Below, piece after piece: positions 35,319-45,813 of a stretch of 64,000 bases of DNA. A program made the position numbers and the translations under genes. The first letter of the stretch is position 1. Each line of letters begins with the position of its first letter. This DNA comes from Tardiphaga sp. 709 (GTDB taxonomy: Bacteria; Pseudomonadota; Alphaproteobacteria; Rhizobiales; Xanthobacteraceae): positions 4,710,501 to 4,774,500 of the forward strand of contig NZ_CP135529.1 of NCBI RefSeq assembly GCF_032401055.1. Direction: 5' to 3'. The notes under the pieces are model-generated. The model was given only the letters and a program-made list of their open reading frames with translations, did no database searches and had not been told where the DNA came from.

Positions 35319-38300
35319 ATGTCGCATTTCTTCATCAAGCGGCCGATCTTTGCCTGGGTCCTTGCGATCCTGATCATGTTCGGTGGCCTGCTGGCCATTC
35401 TCGGGCTGCCGATCGCCCAGTATCCGCAGATCGCACCGACGGTGATCACGATCTCCGCGACCTATCCGGGCGCCAATGCGCAAACGGCCGAGAACTCGGT
35501 GACCAAGGTCATCGAGCAGAACATGACAGGCGTCGACTATCTGCAATATATGTCGTCCTACTCGACCTCGACCGGCACCGTGCAGATCTCGATCACTTTC
35601 AGCAATGAGGCAAATCCCGACATTGCGCAGGTGCAGGTGCAGAACAAGCTGCAGCTTGCGATGCCGCTTCTGCCGCAGGTGGTGCAGCAGCAGGGTCTGC
35701 GCGTGGTGAAGTCGTCGTCGAGCTTCCTGATGGTTCTCGGCTTCGTCTCCGAGGACGGCAGCATGACCGCCAGCGACATAGCGGATTATGTGGCGAGTTC
35801 GATCAACGAACCGATCAGCCGCGTCTCCGGTGTGGGCCAGGTGCAATTGTTCGGCGCCGAATATGCGATGCGGATCTGGCTCGATGCCGACAAGCTCGCG
35901 AAATACAATCTGATGCCGGGTGATGTCACCGCGGCGATCCAGGCACAGAATACGCAGGTGACGGCAGGCCAGCTTGGCGGTCTCCCGGCGGTCGATGGTC
36001 AGCAGCTCAATGCGACGATCACGTCGCAGAGCCGGTTGCAGACTATCGAGCAGTTCAACGACGTCATCCTGCGCACCAGCACGTCGGGCCAGACGGTTCG
36101 TATCAAGGATGTCGCTCGCGTCGAACTCGGCTCCAAGAGTTATGACGCCGTCGCGCGCTATAACGGCAGGCCGGCTGCCGGCATGGGTATCAGTCTAGCG
36201 ACCGGCGCCAATGCGGTGGCGACGTCGGAGGGTGTGAAGGCGCGCATTAATCAGCTCACGGCGAATATGCCGGCGGGGCTGAAGGTGATCTACCCTTATG
36301 ACACGACGCCATTCGTGAAACTGTCGATCGAGAAGGTCGTGCACACGCTGTTCGAAGCGATCGTGCTGGTCTTCATCGTGATGTTCGTATTCCTACAGAG
36401 CTGGCGGGCGACCATCATCCCGACCATTGCCGTGCCGGTGGTTCTGCTCGGCACCTTCGGTGTACTGTCGATTGCCGGCTATTCCATCAACACGCTGACC
36501 ATGTTCGCAATGGTGCTCGCCATCGGCCTTCTCGTCGATGACGCCATCGTCGTGGTGGAGAACGTCGAGCGCGTGATGGAGAAAGAGGGCCTGTCGCCGC
36601 GTGAGGCGACCGAGAAGTCGATGCACGAGATCACGGGCGCGCTGGTTGGCATCGGCGTCGTGCTGTCGGCGGTGTTCATTCCGATGGCCTTCTTCTCAGG
36701 TTCGGTCGGCATTATCTATCGGCAGTTCGCGCTGACCATCGTCTCGGCCATGGTGCTGTCGGTGCTGGTGGCGATGATCCTGACGCCGGCGTTGTGTGCG
36801 ACGATTCTGAAAAAGCCCGAGAAGAGTCATGGCCAGAAGCGCGGTTTCTTCGGCTGGTTCAATCGCACTTTCGATCGCACCGCGAGTGGCTATGAAAAGA
36901 CCACGGGCGCTGTGGTACGGCGGCCCGCCGCTGCCTTGATCGCTTTCGTTGCGGTTGTCGCCGGCATGGTGCTTCTGTTCGTCCGGTTGCCGAGCTCGTT
37001 CCTTCCCGATGAAGACCAAGGCACGCTCATCTCGCTGATCCAGCTACCGGTGGGCGCCACCGCCGGTCGGACGCTCGATGTGATCAAGCAGGTCGAGCAT
37101 CAATTCATGGAGAATGAGAAGGATACAGTGCAAGGCGTGTTCGCGGTGCGCGGTTTCAGCTTTGCTGGTCAGGGGCAGAATGTCGGCCTTGCTTTCGTCA
37201 GCCTGAAACCGTTTGCCGAACGTGCGGATCATGCCAAGTCGGCGCAGGCCATTGCCGGGCGTGCAATGGCAGTGTTCTCGAAGATTCGTGACGCGATGGC
37301 CTTTACCGTGTTGCCTCCGTCGTTGCCGGGCTTCGGTAATGCCAGCGGCTTCGACTTCTATCTGCAGGACTCCGGCGGTGCCGGCCACGAGGAGCTGCTG
37401 AAGACCCGGAATCAATTGCTCGGACAGCTTGCAGGCGACAAGCGTGTCGCGCAGTCGCGACCGAACGGTCAGGACGATACGCCGCAATTCAATCTCGATA
37501 TCGATCAGCCGAAAGCTACCGCGCTCGGCATCAACCTGACTGACCTCAACACGACTCTGTCGGCGGCGTGGGGCGGCTCTTATGTCAACGACTTCATCGA
37601 CCGCGGCCGCGTGAAACAGGTCTACGTGCAAGGCGACGCGCCGTTCCGGATGGGGACGACCGATATCGGAAGATGGTATGTGCGCAACGGGGCGGGCTCG
37701 ATGGTGCCGTTCACAGCTTTCGCGAGCGAGAGATGGAGCTACGGCTCGCCGCGCCTCGAGCGTTACAATGGCGTGGCGGCCGTGCAGATCCAGGGACAGG
37801 CGGCACCCGGCACCAGTTCGGGCACCGCGATGACCGCGGTCGACGAACAGGTGAAGAAACTGCCGCCCGGCTATACGCATGAGTGGACGGGTCTGTCGTT
37901 TCAGGAACGGTTGACCGGCAGCCAGACACTTTATCTCTATGCGATTTCGGTTCTGATCGTGTTCCTCTGCCTCGCGGCCCTCTATGAGAGCTGGTCGATC
38001 CCCTTTGCCGTGATGCTGTCTGTGCCGATAGGTATCCTTGGAGCGCTTGCTGCGGCCACGATGTTCGGCCAGGCCAACGACGTCTATTTCCAGGTCGGCC
38101 TGCTCACGACGATAGGTTTGTCCGCGAAGAACGCGATTCTGATCGTCGAATTCGCAATCGAGCAACAGGCGGCGGGCAAGTCGCTGGTCGAGGCGACGTT
38201 GCACGCAGCGAGGCAGCGTCTGCGCCCGATCCTGATGACTTCGTTGGCCTTTGTTCTCGGCGTGCTGCCCCTGGCGATGGCGACCGGCGCAGGTTCGGCC

Positions 38301-38471
38301 AGCCAGAATGCCATCGGCATCGGCGTCGCGGGCGGTATGGTCACAGCGACGGCGCTCGGCATCTTCTTCGTGCCGGTTCTTTACGTGCTGGTGCGGCGCC
38401 TGTTTCCGGGCCGCAAGAAGGACGAAAAGGGCCAGACGCATGAGCATGCGGTGGCATCGCCCGCGGAGTAG
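35319..38471 (+). CDS. RND multidrug efflux transporter, HAE1 family (AcrB/MexB-like)
   Basis: A 1050-residue proton-driven drug exporter with twelve membrane spans and two large periplasmic loops. It shows the N-terminal [14 protein letters not shown], the proton-relay pair in [18 protein letters not shown] (TM4 Asp-Asp) and the TM10 Lys in [14 protein letters not shown]. Full length for the family. It forms an operon with the adaptor, with no tolC-like gene following, so it must share a channel encoded elsewhere. Control is probably by the divergent TetR protein. Confidence 0.95.
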   Translation: MSHFFIKRPIFAWVLAILIMFGGLLAILGLPIAQYPQIAPTVITISATYPGANAQTAENSVTKVIEQNMTGVDYLQYMSSYSTSTGTVQISITFSNEANPDIAQVQVQNKLQLAMPLLPQVVQQQGLRVVKSSSSFLMVLGFVSEDGSMTASDIADYVASSINEPISRVSGVGQVQLFGAEYAMRIWLDADKLAKYNLMPGDVTAAIQAQNTQVTAGQLGGLPAVDGQQLNATITSQSRLQTIEQFNDVILRTSTSGQTVRIKDVARVELGSKSYDAVARYNGRPAAGMGISLATGANAVATSEGVKARINQLTANMPAGLKVIYPYDTTPFVKLSIEKVVHTLFEAIVLVFIVMFVFLQSWRATIIPTIAVPVVLLGTFGVLSIAGYSINTLTMFAMVLAIGLLVDDAIVVVENVERVMEKEGLSPREATEKSMHEITGALVGIGVVLSAVFIPMAFFSGSVGIIYRQFALTIVSAMVLSVLVAMILTPALCATILKKPEKSHGQKRGFFGWFNRTFDRTASGYEKTTGAVVRRPAAALIAFVAVVAGMVLLFVRLPSSFLPDEDQGTLISLIQLPVGATAGRTLDVIKQVEHQFMENEKDTVQGVFAVRGFSFAGQGQNVGLAFVSLKPFAERADHAKSAQAIAGRAMAVFSKIRDAMAFTVLPPSLPGFGNASGFDFYLQDSGGAGHEELLKTRNQLLGQLAGDKRVAQSRPNGQDDTPQFNLDIDQPKATALGINLTDLNTTLSAAWGGSYVNDFIDRGRVKQVYVQGDAPFRMGTTDIGRWYVRNGAGSMVPFTAFASERWSYGSPRLERYNGVAAVQIQGQAAPGTSSGTAMTAVDEQVKKLPPGYTHEWTGLSFQERLTGSQTLYLYAISVLIVFLCLAALYESWSIPFAVMLSVPIGILGALAAATMFGQANDVYFQVGLLTTIGLSAKNAILIVEFAIEQQAAGKSLVEATLHAARQRLRPILMTSLAFVLGVLPLAMATGAGSASQNAIGIGVAGGMVTATALGIFFVPVLYVLVRRLFPGRKKDEKGQTHEHAVASPAE

Positions 38472-38559
38472 CCGCGTCATACCGGACATTCCGTCCGGCT
38501 TATAGCGGTCACCGGGGAATTCCGGCTATCCTCCCGAAAAATGACAGGGATGGAAACAG

Positions 38560-39573
38560 ATGCCGCTGCCTTCGGGTGACCGCTGCGTGATCAACGACCC
38601 CAGCGGCAAAGCGAGTGCCGCGCGGTTTGCGGAAACAATTCGGCCACGGCTGTCGGTGCCATTGGTCGCAGCGCCGATGTTTCGCGTGTCGGGTCCGGAA
38701 CTCGTCATTGCGGCGTCCAAGGCTGGCGTGATCGGTTCGTTTCCAACGGCCAATTGCCGAACCGACGATGAACTTGATAGCTGGATAGGGCGCATTCTCG
38801 GTGCGCTCGGGCCGGACGACGCGCCGTTTTGTCCGAATCTCATCATCCGTCGCGAGAGCTTGCAGGATGATCTTGCGACGGTGATCCGGCATGGCTGCGA
38901 GATGGTGATCACCAGCGTCGGACCGCCGGATGTGGTCGTCGGTCCGCTGCATGAGGCAGGCTGTATGGTCTTTGCCGATGTCGCTTCGATCCGGCATGCG
39001 AAGAAAGCCATCGCAGCGGGAGTCGATGGGCTCGTCTTGCTGACCGCGGGTGCCGGCGGGCAGACCGGCTGGGTCAATGGTTTTTCGTTCGTGCGTGCGG
39101 TTCGCTCGTTCTGGGAGGGGCCGGTCGTGCTGGCCGGCGGTGTGTCGGACGGGCAGGCGGTGTTTGCCGCCGAGGTGCTGGGCTGTGATCTCAGCTATAT
39201 GGGCACCAAATTCATTGCCACCAAGGAGAGCATGGCGGTGGACGAGTACAAGCAGATGCTCGTCGCGTCCGAGCTCGACGATGTCCTGCTGTCACGGGCT
39301 TTCACCGGGCTGGAAACCAATACGCTGGTTCCCTCGATTGTCGCCGCGGGCCTCGATCCGAAAGATTTGCCGACGGACATGACCAGGGAGCGCGCCGATG
39401 CGCTCTATGGCCGGCAGGCGACGTCCGGAGTCAAGCGATGGCGCGACGTCTGGAGCGCAGGCCACTCTGTCTCAGGTGTTGCTGCAATCGAGCCCGTAGC
39501 GACGCTGGTCGCCCGCACGCGCGATGAATATGAGACTGCGCGCTCGGCGCCGCGCCGTTCACTCGGGAGCTAG
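38560..39573 (+). CDS. Nitronate monooxygenase-like FMN protein
   Basis: A 337-residue TIM-barrel flavoprotein of the NMO / 2-nitropropane dioxygenase family. The start has VPLVAAPMFRVSGPELVIAA and GVIGSFP. FMN-phosphate motifs are TAGAGGQTGW and VVLAGGVSDG. Where many class I enzymes have a GGH histidine, this one has GGQ, so its substrate may differ from nitronates. It follows the RND pump on the same strand after 88 bases but need not be linked. No strong ribosome site is seen at the ATG. Confidence 0.82.
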   Translation: MPLPSGDRCVINDPSGKASAARFAETIRPRLSVPLVAAPMFRVSGPELVIAASKAGVIGSFPTANCRTDDELDSWIGRILGALGPDDAPFCPNLIIRRESLQDDLATVIRHGCEMVITSVGPPDVVVGPLHEAGCMVFADVASIRHAKKAIAAGVDGLVLLTAGAGGQTGWVNGFSFVRAVRSFWEGPVVLAGGVSDGQAVFAAEVLGCDLSYMGTKFIATKESMAVDEYKQMLVASELDDVLLSRAFTGLETNTLVPSIVAAGLDPKDLPTDMTRERADALYGRQATSGVKRWRDVWSAGHSVSGVAAIEPVATLVARTRDEYETARSAPRRSLGS

Positions 39574-39594
39574 CTCGTCAGATGCACGGCTGGG

Positions 39595-39783
39595 TTGCGG
39601 TGGGATATTACGGTCGCATGGGCGGCTGCCGGTATCATTATTGCGCTAACGGCTACCGCACTGCCGATTCACGCGCTAAACCACACGGCATCCCCGCGCG
39701 CCTGGGAGCCGATCTGCTCGGCGCTCGACCGCATCTCTCCCGCCTCATCGCGCGATCCGCGCCAGGCGGCTTCGTACCGATAG
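39595..39783 (+). CDS. Possible small secreted peptide (uncertain)
   Basis: A 62-codon frame from a TTG start. It begins with a signal-like stretch (a hydrophobic run AAAGIIIALTATALPIHA) and continues with a polar tail. It lies in the 219-base gap before ggt and has no clear ribosome site. An overlapping frame from the ATG at 39582 has no such features. This is listed because of the signal-like N-terminus only; it may be chance. Confidence 0.25.
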   Translation: MRWDITVAWAAAGIIIALTATALPIHALNHTASPRAWEPICSALDRISPASSRDPRQAASYR

Positions 39784-39792
39784 AGGACTCTC

Positions 39793-41370
39793 ATGCGTGA
39801 TTTCATGGCCGTTGCCCGTTCCGTCGCCGTTGCCGAGCACGGGATGGCCGCAACCTCGCATCCGCTGGCGACGCTGGCTGCAGTGGAGATGCTGAAGTCG
39901 GGCGGCAATGCCATCGATGCGGCGCTGGCAGCGGTCGCTGTGCAATGCGTGGTCGATCCCGCGATGACGGGCATCGGCGGCGATTGTTTCGCCCTCTATT
40001 CGCCGAAGGGCGGCGCGCCGATCGCGCTGAACGGCTCCGGCCGTACGCCGGCCAAGATCGATTCCGAGAAATATGCGGCGTCCGGCGCCCGCGACATTCC
40101 CGAGACCTGTGTCGAGACCGTTACCGTGCCTGGCGCCATCGATGCATGGTGCACGCTCAGCAAGGATCATGGCTCGAAGCCGCTGGCCGAGGTGTTTGCC
40201 GCAGCCATCGATGCCGCCGAGAACGGCTTCCTCATTACGCCGCGCGTGTCCGCTGACTGGGCCAAATGGCGCCGCAAGCTGGAACTGCATCCCGACGCGA
40301 CCGCGCAATACCTGCCGGGCGGCCATGCCCCCGCGGTCGGCGACAAGCGCGTCCAGCCGGCGCTCGCTGCCACGCTGCGCCGGGTCGCACGCGAGGGCCG
40401 CAACGGCTTCTACCAGGGCCAGGTAGCCGACGACATCATCACCACGCTGCGCGCCGTCGGCGGCGTGCATGAGGCCGATGATTTCAATGAGCAGCGCTCC
40501 GACTATGTGACGCCGATCTCGGCCAATCATCACGGCTATGACGTCGCTGAATGTCCCCCGAACGGGCAGGGCCTCGCGGCACTGATGATCCTGCGCGTGC
40601 TGGCCGGCTACGACATCGCCAATCTGAGCGAGGCCGACCGCATCCATGTTCTCGCCGAGGCGACCAAGGCGGCCTATCGCACCCGCGATGCCTATTTCTG
40701 CGATCCAGCCTATGGCCAGGTCGATGTCGAACGCTTCCTGTCGGACAAATTCATCGGCGACCTTCGCGCCAAGATCGACATGAAGCACGCCTCTGCGGAA
40801 GAGGATTGGGACTCGGTCATCCACAAGGACACGGTCTATCTGACCGTGGTCGATCGCGATCTCAACGCCGTGTCACTGATCAATTCGCTGTTCGGTCCGT
40901 TCGGCAGCGGCATCTATGCGCGCAAGTCGGGCGTGCTGCTGCACCATCGTGGCTGGAGTTTCCGCGCCAAGCCCGGCCACGTGAATTCGCTTGGCCCGCG
41001 CAAGCGGCCGATGCACACGATCATCCCGGGTATGCTGATGAAAGACGGTCGCGCGGTCATGCCATTCGGCGTGATGGGCGGCCATTATCAGGCCACCGGC
41101 CATGCCCAGTTCATATCCGATGTGATCGACCGCAAGATGGACATCCAGGCCGCTGCCGAGGCGCCGCGCTCGTTCGCGACCAACAATCTGCTGCAGCTTG
41201 AAAAGACCATCCCGGAAGCGGTGCGCAACGATCTGGCCGCCCGCGGCCATACGCTGCAGATGATGGATACCGGCATCGGCGGCTGCCAGGCCATCCAGAT
41301 CGATTACAAGCGCGGCGTGCTGCTCGGCGCCTCGGACCACCGCAAGGACGGTCTCGCACTCGGCTTCTGA
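39793..41370 (+). CDS. ggt: Gamma-glutamyltransferase family protein (Ntn hydrolase)
   Basis: A 525-residue autoprocessing Ntn-hydrolase. The large-subunit start has [20 protein letters not shown] and a GIGGDCF oxyanion loop. The predicted self-cleavage site and nucleophile is T347 in [11 protein letters not shown], followed by [11 protein letters not shown]. It should act on gamma-glutamyl bonds such as glutathione, or on related acyl substrates. There is no signal peptide, unlike classical periplasmic GGT, so it fits the cytoplasmic YwrD-like branch. GAGGACT upstream of the ATG is a fair ribosome site. Convergent with the histidine kinase gene four bases on. Confidence 0.88.
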   Translation: MRDFMAVARSVAVAEHGMAATSHPLATLAAVEMLKSGGNAIDAALAAVAVQCVVDPAMTGIGGDCFALYSPKGGAPIALNGSGRTPAKIDSEKYAASGARDIPETCVETVTVPGAIDAWCTLSKDHGSKPLAEVFAAAIDAAENGFLITPRVSADWAKWRRKLELHPDATAQYLPGGHAPAVGDKRVQPALAATLRRVAREGRNGFYQGQVADDIITTLRAVGGVHEADDFNEQRSDYVTPISANHHGYDVAECPPNGQGLAALMILRVLAGYDIANLSEADRIHVLAEATKAAYRTRDAYFCDPAYGQVDVERFLSDKFIGDLRAKIDMKHASAEEDWDSVIHKDTVYLTVVDRDLNAVSLINSLFGPFGSGIYARKSGVLLHHRGWSFRAKPGHVNSLGPRKRPMHTIIPGMLMKDGRAVMPFGVMGGHYQATGHAQFISDVIDRKMDIQAAAEAPRSFATNNLLQLEKTIPEAVRNDLAARGHTLQMMDTGIGGCQAIQIDYKRGVLLGASDHRKDGLALGF

Positions 41371-41374
41371 TCGA

Positions 41375-42877
41375 TCAGGACAAGGCGCGATGGCGAGCTT
41401 CAGGTCCCGTCGCGCCGTGACTGACCTGGAACTCGCCGGTCTTCGACGCCGGTGAGCTAGGGTTCTCGGGATCCAGCGGCAAGTCCAGTGTGAACCGTGT
41501 ACCTTGCCACGGTTCGCTGGCCAGATCGATTTGCCCCTTCAGGGTCGAGACGACCAGATTGAAGACGATGTGCAGGCCGAGGCCGGTGCTGCCTTTGTCG
41601 CGCCGTGTCGTGAAAAACGGATCGAAAACTTTCGGCAGATCGTCCGGTGGGATGCCGGCGCCATTGTCAGCCACGACGACGCGCATGTTGCAATCGTCCA
41701 GCCGGGAGACGGCAAGCTCGATCACACCGGTGCGGCCATCGGGAAAGCCATGGACCGCGGCATTCAGCGCCAGATTGCGAATAACCTGCGCGAGGGCACC
41801 CGGATAAGTGTCGGCCACGATGCCGTCCTCGCATATCACGCGAACCGTGTGGCCGCTGCGGTCCAGCAGCGGCTGCAGCGTACTCATGACTTCGCCGAGC
41901 CAGCCACGTATTTCGAACGCGCGGCGTTCCTGGTTGGCTTCGTCAGTCGCGACTTGTTTGAAGCTGTGGACCAGGTCCGCAGCCCGCCGGTGATTGTCGA
42001 ACAGCAGTTTCATGCCTTCGCTGAGCCGCGCGATGCTCTGCGTGAGCGCGGAGCGCCGCACTTGACTGGATTCGATTGTGGCGGTCAGCATCTTCAGCTC
42101 ACCTTCGAGAACGGTCGCGGTGGTCAGGGCGACGCCGAGCGGCGTGCTGACTTCATGCGAGACACCGGCGACCAGTTGCCCGAGCGACGCCAACTTTTCG
42201 GCCTGCACCAGTTGCCATTGCGTACTCTGCAGTTCAACCAGCGCGGCAACGGAGCGCTCTTTCTCGTCCTGCAGGGCTTGCGATGTCTGGAATTGGCGCC
42301 GCGCCTGAAATTCCCGTGCACCGACCGCGTAGAGCGAGAGCACATAGGCAAAGCCGATCTCGAAATTGTTGATAAAGCGCAAGCCGTCCGTCAGATAGGT
42401 CGCAAAGGTCTGGCAATAGATGAAGCACGCCCATGTAGTGATGCAGAAAACCGTCAGTGCGGGGAGGCGAAGCGGCAGCAGCGTCGAGACGAACAGGATC
42501 ACGATGATCATTCCGGCCGTGGAATGTTCGAAGCCGCGATCGATGAACAGATAGATGATGCTGAGGACGCAGCCCGGCACGACGCAGTAGAGAAGATAGA
42601 TGGGTTCGGCCCAGCGGCGTGCACGCGGCAGAAACAGTGCCGCGGTGAGGGGCAGCAGAATGATGGCGGCGACTGCGGCGCGGATGGCGAATGTCGTGGT
42701 CCATGCGAGGGGATCGAGAATCCGGTCCCAGATGGCGAAAGCGCAATAGACGATTGCACCAAGCACCATCGCGGCCTGTGCGCGGCGAAGCTCTCCGAGC
42801 GCAAAGCTTCGGACAAAGCTTGTTTCCTGTTCAGGGCTCTCGAAGCGCAGACCGAATTTGATCAACAGGTCGTTCAT
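41375..42877 (-). CDS. Membrane sensor histidine kinase
   Basis: About 500 residues from the ATG at 42877. The first 190 residues hold six membrane spans, without an obvious extracellular sensor domain. A coiled coil (about 195-230) leads to a HisKA-type dimerisation domain with H241 in GVSHEVSTPLG, and a HATPase domain with N-box NLALNAAVHGF, G1 DNGAGIPPDDL and G2 GLGLHIVFNLV. No response regulator is adjacent, so it is an orphan kinase here. The ORF reaches 43138, but that upstream part has no features. Confidence 0.88.
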   Translation of the reverse strand: MNDLLIKFGLRFESPEQETSFVRSFALGELRRAQAAMVLGAIVYCAFAIWDRILDPLAWTTTFAIRAAVAAIILLPLTAALFLPRARRWAEPIYLLYCVVPGCVLSIIYLFIDRGFEHSTAGMIIVILFVSTLLPLRLPALTVFCITTWACFIYCQTFATYLTDGLRFINNFEIGFAYVLSLYAVGAREFQARRQFQTSQALQDEKERSVAALVELQSTQWQLVQAEKLASLGQLVAGVSHEVSTPLGVALTTATVLEGELKMLTATIESSQVRRSALTQSIARLSEGMKLLFDNHRRAADLVHSFKQVATDEANQERRAFEIRGWLGEVMSTLQPLLDRSGHTVRVICEDGIVADTYPGALAQVIRNLALNAAVHGFPDGRTGVIELAVSRLDDCNMRVVVADNGAGIPPDDLPKVFDPFFTTRRDKGSTGLGLHIVFNLVVSTLKGQIDLASEPWQGTRFTLDLPLDPENPSSPASKTGEFQVSHGATGPEARHRALS

Positions 42878-43267
42878 GAGGCCAACTTTGCCCGGTCGTC
42901 TGCACTTGATCGGCGCCAGAGATCTGGCGGCGGGGCGGGTGGATATTTGGGGGAATGTCGTTCGGCTGATTGCCGGGACGGCTTCATCTACCAGAATTTG
43001 GGACGTTTGAAACAGCTCAGGACTGCTGATGGCAGCAGTACGCTGGGAGTGCAGGCGCCAAGGGATACAAGGGATAGTTGGCGTCGTCAGTGGGCAAATG
43101 GCCAGCTCGCGCATTGCTGGGTCAGCCGTCTGGCTCACAGGTTCGGGGGATGCGACGAGGCAAGCGGTACGTTTGGTAACCGCCGATTAACTCAGTTAGA
43201 TTTTGAGCGAGTTCGCCGATGAAAATTTCAGACTTTGGCGGTATCGGGTGCTTCGGGGAGAAGCGAC
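42878..43267. other. Intergenic region between divergent signalling genes
   Basis: 390 bases between the start of the histidine kinase gene and the diguanylate cyclase gene. Open frames cross it on both strands, but they are extensions of the flanking genes without conserved features. It must hold both promoters. I see no palindrome, repeat or RNA-like structure strong enough to report. Confidence 0.4.
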
Positions 43268-44416
43268 GTGGTCAAATTCTGGAGATCAATTTTCGTAGGC
43301 GTTCCGGACCATGTCCGGATCGAACTCATCGACATGCTCTTCCAGACGCGTGTGCCGCTCTCGATCGCCGGCTTCACACTGGCCATCGTCTCGTGTCACG
43401 TCGCCATTAGTTCTGCAAATCCATGGTTCTACGGGTTGAGTGCAGCCGGAGTGATCGTCACGATCTTCCGCGTGGCGACAGAGGGCGTCTATCATCGCAG
43501 CAAAGGTCAACGCAGCTTCACCATCGCCGCGGCCGAGCGATGGGAGCGGCTTTACGCGTGGAGCAGCTACGTCTTTGCAGGATTGATCGGCCTGCTTGGC
43601 GCGGCGACTTTCTGGGCGAAGAACCCTGCGCATCAACTTCTCGCAACGGCGCTGGTCTTCGGCTATGCGGCCGGCATCGTCTGCCGGATTTCCGTTCGCC
43701 CCGGGATCGCGCTGCCGGCCTTGATGCTGGTTGCCTTGCCGACGGCATTCTCTGCGCTGGCCCGTGTCGATAGCAATCTGGCTTTCTATGCCGTGATCCT
43801 GATCGCGTTCCTGCTCGGCAGCTTCGAGACCGTGCGTTTCATCTATCGGCAGAATATCGAGCAGATCTCGCTCAAGCACGAATTCTCGACCCTCGCGCGG
43901 CACGATGCGCTGACGGGCCTGGCCAATCGGCTTGGCTTTCAGGAACGCCTCGCGATCATAGCGGCGCGCGCCAGGGCGGTGGGCTGTCTTATTGCCGTTC
44001 ACAGCGTCGACCTCGATCGATTCAAGGAGGTCAACGACGTGCATGGCCATCCCGTAGGCGACGCGCTGCTGCAGGCAGTTGCGAGCCGGCTTAGCGGAAT
44101 TTTGCGCGACGGCGATTTCGCGGTGCGCATGGGCGGTGACGAATTCGTCGTGGTGCAATCCGTCGTCGGCAATCGCGAGGAGGCCATGTTGCTGGGCCGC
44201 CGCATCATTCGGACGCTCTCCGAGCCGTTCATTGTCGATGGGCTTGAGCTCACCGTCGGCGCCAGCGTCGGGATCGCCATCGGCCGCGAGGGCGACGATC
44301 CCTGCGATCTCACGCCTGCTGCGGACCGGGCGCTTTACGCCTCGAAAGCCAGCGGCCGAAACCGCGTGACCTTTGCCAAGCCGGTGGATGCCGAGACAAT
44401 CGCGCGGGCAGGCTAG
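43268..44416 (+). CDS. Membrane diguanylate cyclase (GGDEF)
   Basis: About 382 residues from the GTG at 43268, which has GGGGAG seven to eight bases upstream. Six membrane spans occupy roughly 30-195. The GGDEF domain begins at DALTGLANR (213-221), with the active site GGDEF at 289-293 and an RxxD I-site at R280-D283. It should make c-di-GMP and be product-inhibited. It is divergent from the orphan histidine kinase. The window has two such enzymes and no EAL or HD-GYP phosphodiesterase. Confidence 0.86.
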   Translation: MVKFWRSIFVGVPDHVRIELIDMLFQTRVPLSIAGFTLAIVSCHVAISSANPWFYGLSAAGVIVTIFRVATEGVYHRSKGQRSFTIAAAERWERLYAWSSYVFAGLIGLLGAATFWAKNPAHQLLATALVFGYAAGIVCRISVRPGIALPALMLVALPTAFSALARVDSNLAFYAVILIAFLLGSFETVRFIYRQNIEQISLKHEFSTLARHDALTGLANRLGFQERLAIIAARARAVGCLIAVHSVDLDRFKEVNDVHGHPVGDALLQAVASRLSGILRDGDFAVRMGGDEFVVVQSVVGNREEAMLLGRRIIRTLSEPFIVDGLELTVGASVGIAIGREGDDPCDLTPAADRALYASKASGRNRVTFAKPVDAETIARAG

Positions 44417-44511
44417 CGTCGAGGCAATGAGCGTGGGCTGACCCGCGCCAGATGAGATTTCCTGCAGATCAGAAAAGCTGACAGCGCATCGACGGGATCG
44501 GTGGGAGCGTG

Positions 44512-44547
44512 TTGACAGGCATTATATATGTAATGTTATAACATCAC
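44512..44547 (+). promoter_or_regulatory. Promoter with overlapping Zur box
   Basis: TTGACA at 44512-44517 is 17 bases from a GTTATA -10-like hexamer. Overlapping the latter is GTAATGTTATAACATCAC (44530-44547), nearly a perfect 18-base palindrome with a perfect ATGTTATAACAT core, closely matching the Zur operator of alphaproteobacteria. It implies repression of the downstream ZigA-type GTPase gene when zinc is plentiful. Confidence 0.75.
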
Positions 44548-44597
44548 AAATAAGAAGAGCCCAATGTCCCGTACCCTCAAAAGACTGTTCGATCTCG

Positions 44598-45809
44598 ATG
44601 CAAAAACTCCCCGTCACAGTCTTGTCCGGCTTCCTCGGGGCTGGAAAGACAACTTTGCTGAACCACGTGCTGAACAACCGTCACGGCCTGAAAGTGGCGG
44701 TGATCGTGAACGACATGAGCGAGGTGAACATCGATGCGGACCTCGTTCGCGATGGCGGTGCCAACCTGTCACGGACGGATGAGAAGCTGGTCGAGATGAC
44801 CAATGGCTGCATCTGCTGCACGCTGCGCGACGATCTGCTCAAGGAAGTGCGGGCGCTCGCCGAAAGCCGGCGGTTCGATTACCTGCTGATCGAATCCACC
44901 GGAATTGCAGAGCCGTTACCGGTGGCCGCGACTTTCGATTTCCGTGACGAGAACGGCGACAGCCTGTCCGACGTGGCGCAGCTCGATACCATGGTCACCG
45001 TCGTCGATGCGGTGAATCTGTTGAAGGACTATTCCTCCACCGACTTTCTGCAGGACCGCGGCGAGGCGCTCGACGGTGATAAGCGTACGCTGGTGGACCT
45101 GCTGGTAGAGCAGATTGAATTCGCGGACGTCGTGGTGCTGAACAAGGTCAATGCCGCGACGCCCGAGCAATGCAACAACGCGCGCAAGATCATCTGCGCA
45201 CTCAATCCCGATGCCGACATCATCGAGGCGAATTTTGCCAACGTGCCGTTCGACCGTGTGCTCGATACCGGCCGTTTTGATTTTGAAAAGGCGCAGCAGC
45301 ATCCGCTCTGGCACAAGGAGCTCTATGGTTTTGCCGACCATGTGCCGGAGACCGAAGAATACGGCGTGACGAATTTCGTCTATCGCGCGCGGCGGCCGTT
45401 CGATCCCGTGAAGTTTCAGGCCTTTCTGCGCGAGAGCTGGGCCGGCGTGATCCGCAGCAAGGGGCATTTCTGGCTGGCAACGAGGCCACAATGGGTCGGC
45501 GAACTCAGCCAGGCGGGCGCCATCGTGCGCACCGAAGGGATGGGTTTCTGGTGGGCCAATGTCCCCGCCGATCGCTGGCCGGACGATCCCTTTTGGCGGC
45601 AGTCCCTGAAGAAGAACTGGAACGAGATCTATGGCGACCGACGTCAGGAGATAGTTTTCATCGGTTCCGACATGGATGAGAGCGACATCCGTCGCCGCCT
45701 CGATGCCTGCCTCGTGCCCGGCAAGCCCGGCATGGATATCCCCGGCTGGGCCAGGCTCGCCGATCCGTTTCCTGCCTGGAAGCGGGCGGACGAGATGGCA
45801 TCCTCGTGA
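44598..45809 (+). CDS. zigA: CobW/COG0523 GTPase, ZigA-type zinc chaperone
   Basis: A 403-residue metal-handling GTPase: Walker [10 protein letters not shown] (11-19), the metal-binding CxCC motif at C71, C73, C74 in [12 protein letters not shown], Walker B-like ESTGIAEP, and the NKVN guanine motif. A CobW C-terminal domain follows. With a Zur-type box upstream it is probably induced on zinc starvation to move zinc to client proteins. The ATG at 44598 has no ribosome site; a site-bearing ATG at 44564 is one frame away and would join this frame if the five-A run at 44602-44606 had four. Confidence 0.88.
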   Translation: MQKLPVTVLSGFLGAGKTTLLNHVLNNRHGLKVAVIVNDMSEVNIDADLVRDGGANLSRTDEKLVEMTNGCICCTLRDDLLKEVRALAESRRFDYLLIESTGIAEPLPVAATFDFRDENGDSLSDVAQLDTMVTVVDAVNLLKDYSSTDFLQDRGEALDGDKRTLVDLLVEQIEFADVVVLNKVNAATPEQCNNARKIICALNPDADIIEANFANVPFDRVLDTGRFDFEKAQQHPLWHKELYGFADHVPETEEYGVTNFVYRARRPFDPVKFQAFLRESWAGVIRSKGHFWLATRPQWVGELSQAGAIVRTEGMGFWWANVPADRWPDDPFWRQSLKKNWNEIYGDRRQEIVFIGSDMDESDIRRRLDACLVPGKPGMDIPGWARLADPFPAWKRADEMASS

Positions 45810-45813
45810 CGCG

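Noticed and set aside
37044-38489. 481-codon open frame antisense to the RND pump
   Set aside because: Entirely opposite a conserved membrane protein; His/Arg/Gln-rich composition typical of antisense frames.
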